Notes under the pieces: model-generated
What the model saw: only the letters and a program-made list of their open reading frames with translations
What the model was told of the DNA's origin: nothing
The model's database searches: none
Translations under genes and position numbers: made by a program
In this document: positions 30,911-35,878 of the stretch, piece after piece
Layout: the number at the start of each line of letters is the position of its first letter
How positions within the stretch are numbered: the stretch's first letter is position 1
IMG/VR virus record: IMGVR_UViG_3300037468_000444
Location: 1 to 35,878 of that record
Strand: one strand, 5' to 3'
DNA from: a virus
DNA length: 35,878 nucleotides

Positions 30911-31308
30911 CCTACGGCTGCGAGCTTGCCGTGTTGCTTGCCGCTATAGCGGCGGTTGAAACAGGGCACCTCCGCGACCCAGAAGCCGCCACTGGCGACG
31001 GAGGGAGCGCGGTCGGACCGTTGCAGATTCGACAGCCGGCACTCGACGACGCCAACAGGATCCTGCCGCGGCCTTTCGCCCTTTCAGACTGCCGCCGGCG
31101 CGCCGTCGCCGACATCGTCGCCCAGGCATACCTGCAACTCCACGCCGCAACCGACGCCGGAGAACTTACGGAAGACCAGGCCGTCCTGTATTGCGCCCGC
31201 ATTTGGAACGGCGGCCCCGCAGGCAACCGGAAGAAATCAACGACCGACTACGCCGCCCGAGTCTTAAACCTCTACCTCGACATCAAACGCGAAAGGAACG
31301 CCCGATGA
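30907..31308 (+). CDS. Lysozyme-like transglycosylase
   Basis: The product is 133 residues from GTG 30907. The start (LAAIAAVETGHLRDPEA) holds the catalytic Glu of lytic transglycosylases/lysozymes (E18), and the order VGPLQIRQPALDDANRIL, then ARIWNGGPAGN and STTDYAARVL follows the family pattern. It cuts the glycan strands of peptidoglycan. Its place in the early operon, far from the lysis-type genes, is unusual. It may be the endolysin or an entry/host-wall enzyme. There is no signal peptide. Confidence 0.8.
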   Translation: MTYGCELAVLLAAIAAVETGHLRDPEAATGDGGSAVGPLQIRQPALDDANRILPRPFALSDCRRRAVADIVAQAYLQLHAATDAGELTEDQAVLYCARIWNGGPAGNRKKSTTDYAARVLNLYLDIKRERNAR

Positions 31309-31610
31309 CCGACCAGCGCGACAACCCCGGAACGCCACCCGCCACCACAAAGCCCCGCCGCAAGCGCCGGTCCAGCCAATACCACCCGGCGCTGGTCCTG
31401 AAAGTACACGAAGGAAGCGTGGACGGCTTCATTGACCTGCGGATTTACCCTCAGACGTACCGCAGCCACAAGGCCGTGCGCGCGGCCGTTGAAACCAACC
31501 TGACCGAATACCAGGACGGCGACTGGCAAAGCGTGCGGATCGCCGGATCCTTCCCGGCACGCACCCAGGCCGTCCGCGTGACCACACCCACCCGCCGCGT
31601 CGTTGAGTAG
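31305..31610 (+). CDS. Hypothetical protein
   Basis: The product is 101 residues. The ATG overlaps the lysozyme stop, with GAAAGGAAC as the ribosome site. Basic N-terminus (KPRRKRRSSQYHPAL), then a beta-rich part (FIDLRIYPQTYRSHKAVRA, EYQDGDWQSVRIAG). Function unknown. A small basic protein next to RecT may bind DNA. Confidence 0.55.
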   Translation: MTDQRDNPGTPPATTKPRRKRRSSQYHPALVLKVHEGSVDGFIDLRIYPQTYRSHKAVRAAVETNLTEYQDGDWQSVRIAGSFPARTQAVRVTTPTRRVVE

Positions 31611-31626
31611 GAACCACGCCGGGACA

Positions 31627-31659
31627 ACCCCGGCAGAAAGAGAGCGCGACACATGAACG
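31627..31659 (+). repeat. 33-base repeat at translation start, copy A
   Basis: The stretch runs from ACCCCGGCAGAAAG to CGCGACACATGAACG and recurs at 34178-34210 with one mismatch (A at 31641, C at 34192). Here it surrounds the ATG at 31653. Just before it, GCCGGG/CCCGGC form a small hairpin (31618-31634). Read in the frame of the gene that ends at 34207, this copy still encodes PAERERDT and a stop. Confidence 0.7.
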
Positions 31660-32045
31660 CAGAGAAGAAAGCCCGAATCGTGACCGTGAAGAACACCCGC
31701 ATCCTGCGCCACACCCTGACGGACGCCGAGAAGCTGGAGCGCGGCAAAGACATGGCCGACGCCCGCGCCGAGCAGAGCGACCTCGAAGACCAACTCGACC
31801 AGGTCAAGAAGGAGATCGGCGCGCGGATCCAGCAGGCAGAGGCACGCATGAACAGCGCCGCGGCTGTATTGCGCGCCGGATACGAGCACCGCCTGACGCC
31901 CTGCACGGAAAACCGCAACTACAAGACCGGCCGCGTGATCGTCACCCGCGACGATACCGCCGACATCGTCGAAGACCGCCCCATGAGCGACAGCGAGCGC
32001 CAGCAGACCCTGCCCCTGGCAGAGGCCGAGTCCAACAACGATTGA
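31653..32045 (+). CDS. Coiled-coil protein next to RecT
   Basis: The product has 130 residues. A helical middle (AEKLERGKDMADARAEQSDL, QVKKEIGARIQQAEARM) followed by a conserved end (TGRVIVTRDDTADIVEDRPM, SERQQTL) resembles small proteins often found beside phage recT. Function of that family is unknown to me. A nuclease-inhibitor or DNA-mimic role is only a guess. Its start region is duplicated at 34178-34210. Confidence 0.65.
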   Translation: MNAEKKARIVTVKNTRILRHTLTDAEKLERGKDMADARAEQSDLEDQLDQVKKEIGARIQQAEARMNSAAAVLRAGYEHRLTPCTENRNYKTGRVIVTRDDTADIVEDRPMSDSERQQTLPLAEAESNND

Positions 32046-32098
32046 CCCGGTCACACCAGAAAACCGAGAGACAGCACAACACGAAAGGAAGCGCGACC

Positions 32099-33226
32099 AT
32101 GAACGACACCGCACGACCGCCCGCCGGACCGCCGGCAGCAACCGACCGAGCATTGACCGTCGCCGACAAGGCTCGCGCCTTGACCGGCCTCCTGGGCAAG
32201 AGCCTGCGGAGCGTAGAGAGCGTCCTGCCGAAGCACATGGACGCCGCGCGCTTTTGCCGCATGGCGATCAACGCCGTCCTCCGCAACCCGGCCCTCGCGG
32301 ATTGCGAGCCGGCGACGTTCATCATGGCCTGCATCAACTGCGCCGAGATGGGGCTCGAACCCGGCCTCGGGGAGGCCGCCCTGGTCCCCTACAAGGGACG
32401 CGTCCAGGCACAGCCGATGTTTCAGGGCCTCCTGCGTTTAGCCCGCAACGCCGGCGGCATCAAGCGCATCGAGGCGCAGGTCGTCCTGGCCGGAGAACGG
32501 TTTGAATGGAGCCTAGGACTTACCCCGACGCTGGTCCACGTCCCCGACCCTGAAGCCAACCGAGACGACGAGAAGGCGCTGCGGTTTGCCTACGCCTACG
32601 CGGTCCTTGAGGACGGCTCAGTCCAGTTTGCCGTCATGAACCGCGCGCAGATCACCGCGCGCCGCGGCGTCAGCAAGGCGGCAGAAGCCCCCGACGGCCC
32701 GTGGAAGAAATGGCCCGGCGAGATGTGGCGCAAGACCGCCCTGAAGGCCCTCTGTAAGACCCTCCCGCGGTCCACCACACTCGCCCGCGCGACGCGCCTC
32801 GATGACGAGGCCGAGACCGGCATCCCGCAGGCCCCGCAGATGGTTGACTTTGCCGGCCTTGAGATAGACGTGGCAGCCTCCGCGGCCGCCGCTGCATCCC
32901 AGGCCGCCCCGGAGCGCCCCCTGATCCCTGAGCCGCAACGCAAGAGCCTCGCGCAGCCCGAAACGCCGCCGGAGGCCGCCCCGAGCGAGCCACCGGCGCA
33001 GCCTCCGGCACCGCAGCCGCCGCCGGCGCGCACAGGCCCCGGAGGATATCCCGACCGCGCCGCCCTGCTTTCGGCCCTGAACGCCCGCGAGGCAAGCCGC
33101 ACGGACGTTGAAGTCCACGCCGGCCGCAAGGCCGCGAAGGTAAAGCCCTCCGCACGCTTGGAAGACCTGACCGACGAGGACGCCGTCCGGCTGCTCGAAT
33201 ATTACGACGTGTCCGCCCAGGGCTGA
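32099..33226 (+). CDS. recT: RecT single-strand annealing protein
   Basis: The product is 375 residues from ATG 32099 after CGAAAGGAAG. RecT-family core is seen at about 20-245: LTGLLGKSLRSVESVLPKHM, FCRMAINAVLRNPALADCEP, MGLEPGLGEAALVPYKGR, MFQGLLRLARNAGGI. It anneals complementary single strands in phage recombination with its exonuclease partner, encoded next. The C-terminus is a Pro/Ala-rich linker and a small helical end (YPDRAALLSALNAREAS). Spacing to the exonuclease is seven bases, so they form one unit. Confidence 0.95.
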   Translation: MNDTARPPAGPPAATDRALTVADKARALTGLLGKSLRSVESVLPKHMDAARFCRMAINAVLRNPALADCEPATFIMACINCAEMGLEPGLGEAALVPYKGRVQAQPMFQGLLRLARNAGGIKRIEAQVVLAGERFEWSLGLTPTLVHVPDPEANRDDEKALRFAYAYAVLEDGSVQFAVMNRAQITARRGVSKAAEAPDGPWKKWPGEMWRKTALKALCKTLPRSTTLARATRLDDEAETGIPQAPQMVDFAGLEIDVAASAAAAASQAAPERPLIPEPQRKSLAQPETPPEAAPSEPPAQPPAPQPPPARTGPGGYPDRAALLSALNAREASRTDVEVHAGRKAAKVKPSARLEDLTDEDAVRLLEYYDVSAQG

Positions 33227-33233
33227 ACGCGCC

Positions 33234-33851
33234 ATGCCGGAAGATACGGTCCAGTTTGACGCCAGCGCCCACACCTACACGGTCGGCAACCGCCGGCTGC
33301 CCGGAGTGACCACCATCCTCCGGGCGGCCGGCCTCCTTGACCAATACGACGCTATGCCGGTCACAACGCGCGAGTTTGCCTTTTCCCGCGGCCGCGCCGT
33401 TCACACAGCCACGCGGTTATACGACGAACAAGACCTCGACGAATCCACGCTCGACCCGGCCGTCGCGCCCTACCTGACCGCGTGGATCAGTTTCCGGTCA
33501 ATGTGCTGCTTTGACCCAATACACGTTGAGACGCCCGTCCACAGCGCGGCTTACCAGTACGCCGGCACGCTTGACCGGATCGGCACGATCCGCCTGCCCA
33601 ACACCAGCGCAAAGACCCGTTGCCTGTTGGACATCAAGACCGGCCCCGTCCAGCCGTGGGTGCGCTTGCAAACGGCCGCCTATCAGTACGCCGCGCGCGA
33701 GAGAGGCATCGACCCCGGCGTGATCCGCTTTGGCTTGAGCCTGCGCCAGGACGGCACCTGGCAGCTTTCCAACGTATGGATGGACCCCGCCGACTGGCAG
33801 GTCTTCGCGGCAGCAAGGCTGCTCGTTTCTTGGAAAGAGCAAAACGCGTGA
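33234..33851 (+). CDS. RecB/Cas4-type exonuclease, RecT partner
   Basis: The product has 205 residues. The motif set of PD-(D/E)xK exonucleases of the RecB/Cas4 kind is complete: GRAVHTA (H57), GTLDR (D114), LLDIKTG (D133, K135) and QTAAYQY (Q146, Y150). It would degrade one strand of double-stranded ends so that RecT can anneal the other. No iron-sulfur cysteine cluster is seen. The gene overlaps the next by four bases. Confidence 0.9.
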   Translation: MPEDTVQFDASAHTYTVGNRRLPGVTTILRAAGLLDQYDAMPVTTREFAFSRGRAVHTATRLYDEQDLDESTLDPAVAPYLTAWISFRSMCCFDPIHVETPVHSAAYQYAGTLDRIGTIRLPNTSAKTRCLLDIKTGPVQPWVRLQTAAYQYAARERGIDPGVIRFGLSLRQDGTWQLSNVWMDPADWQVFAAARLLVSWKEQNA

Positions 33852-34207
33852 AACCTGAACAAGACCTATTCGGGCAGCCAGTACCGATAGAGCCAGTCGA
33901 GTCACGCAGCACGCGCGGCCGCTTCGCGCACCCCGACAGGCCCGGCTCAGGCCCGGCCGGCGAGACCTGCAAGACCTGCGACCATTGCACGCGGACACGC
34001 GGAGGCCGGCGCCAATTCTACAAGTGCGCCAAGCTGCGCGGACATTGGACGCACGGACCAGGAACAGACATCGCCCTCAAGGATACGGCCTGCAGGTATT
34101 GGACGCCGGACCCAGAGCGCAGCCGCTTGTCGGCTGCCGCGACTTGTTCGCCGCCCACCATTTCAACAACGCCGGCGACCCCGGCAGAAAGCGAGCGCGA
34201 CACATGA
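33848..34207 (+). CDS. Small zinc-binding protein
   Basis: The product is 119 residues from GTG 33848. The Cys/His set CKTCDHC, later FYKCAKLRGHWTHG and TACRYWTP, is the plan of a common small phage protein with one or two zinc sites. The last 30 residues are low-complexity (SPPTISTTPATPAESERDT) and include the repeated junction at 34178. Function unknown. It lies within the recombination operon. Confidence 0.7.
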   Translation: MKPEQDLFGQPVPIEPVESRSTRGRFAHPDRPGSGPAGETCKTCDHCTRTRGGRRQFYKCAKLRGHWTHGPGTDIALKDTACRYWTPDPERSRLSAAATCSPPTISTTPATPAESERDT

Positions 34208-34210
34208 ACG
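34178..34210 (+). repeat. 33-base repeat at translation start, copy B
   Basis: This is the second copy, covering the last ten codons of the zinc-site gene (33848-34207) and the first codons of the coiled-coil gene at 34204. The copy suggests a local duplication of a gene junction. Confidence 0.7.
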
Positions 34211-34896
34211 AGAAAACCCCAGAGCAAATCGACGCGGAAAGAGCCGTCACCCTGGCCGTCCAGGAGGCCCGCACTTTGCAGATCACGACCGCCGGCGACT
34301 TTCAGGCCGCCGGCAACGTCCTGCTTTCAATCAAGGCAGCCGCCAAGCGCGTTGAAAACGTTTTCGGCCCGGTCGTCAAGGCCGCCCACGCGGCGTGGAA
34401 GCAGGCCACCGCAACCCGCGAACAATTCCTCGCCCCGCTTAACGAGGCTGAGTCCCGGGTCAAGCGCGCGATGGTCTCTTACGAGCAAGCCGAACGCGAG
34501 CGCGCCGAACGCGAGCGCGCCGCGGCTGAGGAAGCCGCACGCAAGGCCGCCGACGAGCAGCGCCTGCGCGAGGCCGTCGCCGTTGAACAGGTCGCCGGAC
34601 CCGAGGCCGCGCAAGCCGTCCTCGAGGCCCCCATGCCGGCCGTGACCCTTCCGCCGGCGCCGCCCCCCACGAAGGCAAGCGGCGTGAGCTTCCGCGACGT
34701 GTACACCGCCGAAGTGTACGACCTGCGCGTCCTGGCCGCCGCTATAGCCGCCGGGCAGCAGCCCACCACCCTCATCCAGGCCAACACGACGGTGATCAAC
34801 CAGATGGCCCGCGCCCTCAAGGGAGCGTTTGCCGTACCCGGCGTCCGCGTGATCGTCACCCGCACCGCAGCCGCCGCGGCCACCGCGGAACGGTAG
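34204..34896 (+). CDS. Coiled-coil protein of the recombination operon
   Basis: The product is 230 residues. A helical start (EQIDAERAVTLAVQEARTL), a domain with SIKAAAKRVENVFGPVVKAA and a long Glu/Arg/Ala coiled coil (EQAERERAERERAAAEEAAR), then a Pro-rich hinge and a C-terminal globular part (KASGVSFRDVYTAEVYDLRV, FAVPGVRVIVT). The layout is common in phage proteins next to RecT/exo, where it may scaffold a repair complex. Function unknown. Confidence 0.65.
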   Translation: MNEKTPEQIDAERAVTLAVQEARTLQITTAGDFQAAGNVLLSIKAAAKRVENVFGPVVKAAHAAWKQATATREQFLAPLNEAESRVKRAMVSYEQAERERAERERAAAEEAARKAADEQRLREAVAVEQVAGPEAAQAVLEAPMPAVTLPPAPPPTKASGVSFRDVYTAEVYDLRVLAAAIAAGQQPTTLIQANTTVINQMARALKGAFAVPGVRVIVTRTAAAAATAER

Positions 34897-34906
34897 GAGG
34901 CCAGCC

Positions 34907-35083
34907 ATGCCCCGAGATCCCGAGATCGAGGCCATGATGCAGGAGAAACTCCGCGACGACGCCCTCTGGGAGCGCGCGCAAGACCGACGCGCGCGGCGTT
35001 TCGCGGACCAGCAAGGCGATCCGATAGCCTCCGATGGGGAGGCCTGCGAGGAAGACGACGAAGACCAGGAGATGCCAGCGTGA
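34907..35083 (+). CDS. Small acidic protein
   Basis: The product is 58 residues. ATG 34907 has a GGAGG site ten bases before it, and the stop overlaps the replication gene start (GTGA). Basic middle (RAQDRRARRFADQQGD) and acidic end (EACEEDDEDQE). Bases 35023-35043 inside it hold a degenerate copy of the late motif (GATAGCCTCCGATGGGGAGG). Function unknown. Confidence 0.6.
   Translation: MPRDPEIEAMMQEKLRDDALWERAQDRRARRFADQQGDPIASDGEACEEDDEDQEMPA
35023..35043 (+). promoter_or_regulatory. Degenerate late-motif-like sequence inside a gene
   Basis: The sequence GATAGCCTCCGATGGGGAGG resembles the second half of the late motif, with GCCTCC and GGAGGC arms and changes in the centre. It lacks the CTTGAAC block and lies inside a coding frame, so it may be chance or a diverged site upstream of the replication gene at 35080. 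Confidence 0.25.
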
Positions 35084-35878
35084 CCGCAGAACCCGTCCTG
35101 CAGAACTTCCCGCCCGACCCGCCGCCCACCGTCTACCGGATCCGCGACTGGAACCGGCACTATGAGACCAGCCGAAGCCGGGAAATCGAGCGCGGCTGCT
35201 TTTGGCTGCACGTCCCGGCGAAACAGGACGGCCTCGGCCGCGGGCGCCTCCTGCAGCACCGCAGCGGAAAGGGAGAAGCGATCCTGGGCTGCTTTGTCCA
35301 GATCGCCATGGTCGCAGCCAAGCAGCCGGCCCCGCGCGCCGGATGGTTGACGCACAACGGCCAGCCCGACGGCGAGCCGCTCACCGCCGGAGACCTCGCC
35401 ATCAAGACCGGATACAGCGCCGAAACCATCGCCCTGACCCTGCGCGCGGCCAGCGGCCAGGACGGCACGCGGTGCGACTGGATCGACGCCTCCCCCCCTC
35501 CCCCCCTCCCTGCAACCGCCGGCGACGCGCCGAAACCGCCGGAAAGCGCCGATGACGCGCCGCCGAGCCGTCAACACCAACCTCCGCAACCGAGCACAAG
35601 CGGCCACGCGGTAACGGATTGTGAGCACACCGGAGAAACACCTGCCGACGCGGTGCCGACCGCCTGCCGCCCGCCTGCCGACGTGCCGCCGAAGGAAGGA
35701 AGGAAGGAAGAAAGAAAGGGGAGGAAGGAAGGTGTGGAAGGAAACCAGAATCCCCCCCCCTCCGGCCTTACGGCCTCCAAGACGAAAACCAAGACCCCCA
35801 CACGCCTCGACCTGAAAGACCAACTCCAGGCCGCCGAGTCCTACTTGACCCGCCTCCGGGCAAACCCAAGCCGCAACT
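35080..35878 (+). CDS. Replication-type phage protein, 5' part (continues across the circular junction)
   Basis: This GTG start overlaps the stop of the upstream gene (GTGA). Joined through the terminal repeat, the reading frame runs to the stop at 225-227 and gives about 293 residues. The first 130 residues (DWNRHYETSRSREIERG, later GWLTHNGQP and LAIKTGYS) resemble the N-terminal domain of phage replication-initiation or replisome-organiser proteins, with a winged-helix-like segment near residues 105-130. A proline-rich linker follows, then a Lys/Glu/Gly-rich tract encoded by GGAA repeats, and a C-terminal helix rich in Gln and Arg. It sits just downstream of the recombination genes, where phage replication genes are often found. 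The role is inferred from family resemblance and position. Confidence 0.6.
   Translation, partial: MTAEPVLQNFPPDPPPTVYRIRDWNRHYETSRSREIERGCFWLHVPAKQDGLGRGRLLQHRSGKGEAILGCFVQIAMVAAKQPAPRAGWLTHNGQPDGEPLTAGDLAIKTGYSAETIALTLRAASGQDGTRCDWIDASPPPPLPATAGDAPKPPESADDAPPSRQHQPPQPSTSGHAVTDCEHTGETPADAVPTACRPPADVPPKEGRKEERKGRKEGVEGNQNPPPSGLTASKTKTKTPTRLDLKDQLQAAESYLTRLRANPSRN
35491..35514 (+). other. C-rich low-complexity tract (G-rich on the minus strand)
   Basis: A run of two long C blocks separated by single Ts, ending in CCC, lies within the proline-rich linker of the replication-type gene. The minus strand carries three to four G runs and could form a G-quadruplex. It may be only codon-level proline repetition. 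Confidence 0.55.
35688..35750 (+). repeat. GGAA-type polypurine tract
   Basis: About 60 bases are nearly all purine on the plus strand, made of imperfect GGAA/GAAA units, inside the replication-type gene and directly before the C9 run. Some phages (lambda O) place the replication origin inside the initiator gene, so an origin function is possible but not shown. The run is also a likely source of assembly and homopolymer errors. Confidence 0.6.
35734..35878. repeat. Terminal direct repeat, right copy
   Basis: This is the second copy of the 144-base end sequence, 145 bases here because of one extra C. Joining the two copies closes a circle of about 35.73 kb. The copy lies inside a protein-coding gene that starts at 35080 and ends at 227, so the ends are unlikely to be a natural genome terminus. 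Confidence 0.95.

Noticed and set aside
34327-35823. Long minus-strand open frame (498 codons) opposite the coiled-coil and replication genes
   Set aside because: It mirrors codon bias of the plus-strand genes in GC-rich DNA, has no ribosome site or family signature and crosses three well-supported genes.
1-35878. tRNA or rRNA genes
   Set aside because: No stretch showed a tRNA-like set of stems with a T-loop and acceptor end, and no rRNA-like block was found by eye. A tRNAscan run would be decisive.

Overview
The window reads as one complete, GC-rich, tailed double-stranded DNA phage genome of siphovirus type. It carries a serine recombinase, so it is probably temperate. The first 144 bases (1-144) recur at the end (35734-35878) with one extra C in a homopolymer. 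The molecule is therefore circular or terminally redundant, about 35.73 kb per unit, and the ends are an arbitrary cut inside a replication-type gene. Genes are packed head to tail with ATGA/GTGA overlaps and Shine-Dalgarno sites of AGGA/GGAGG type. I see no tRNA, rRNA or CRISPR array. The host cannot be named from sequence. Lipoprotein-like and Sec-signal-bearing phage proteins suggest a diderm, GC-rich bacterium, but this is inference.

Layout. (1) 35080 through the junction to 6181, plus strand: a replication-type protein with a highly skewed low-complexity middle, a VRR-NUC nuclease, a zinc-knuckle/sigma-region-4-like regulator, a ParB-DNA methyltransferase fusion, a second ParB-domain protein, a Cys-rich small protein and a PAPS-reductase/DndC-like PP-loop protein. 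(2) 6178-13058: terminase small and large subunits, portal, scaffold, a signal-peptide protein, major capsid and connectors. (3) 13062-15974: a 719-aa MuF-type minor head protein whose C-terminal third looks like a PI3/4-kinase-type kinase, then a small gene and a neck protein. (4) 15979-23928: tail terminator, tail tube candidates, chaperone candidate, 611-aa tape measure, tail tip proteins and a glycine-rich tail fibre. (5) 23925-26349: lipoprotein-like and membrane proteins with two cysteine-hydrolase-like proteins, probably the lysis and cell-envelope block. (6) 26339-28588: an XRE-type regulator, then a promoter and a run of small accessory genes. (7) Minus strand 30447-28554: a ribbon-helix-helix (RHH) regulator, a 52-aa membrane protein and a large serine recombinase, translationally linked. 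(8) Plus strand 30567 onward: a divergent second RHH protein, a lysozyme-like transglycosylase, RecT, a RecB/Cas4-type exonuclease, a zinc-binding small protein and coiled-coil proteins, running into the replication gene.

How it fits together. The divergent RHH pair at 30226-30731 with GCACAA-type tandem sites looks like the lysogeny/early switch. The same sites overlap the -10 of a promoter at 26816-26844, suggesting shared control of the accessory block. Across the head and tail genes a 22-base motif (YTTGAAM-N3-TAGCCTCCGACG) is repeated six times, before portal, scaffold, capsid, two structural genes and the tail fibre. It is a strong candidate for a late-gene control element, possibly read by the phage's own sigma-like protein. 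The most unusual gene is the MuF-kinase fusion, a candidate virion-delivered effector.
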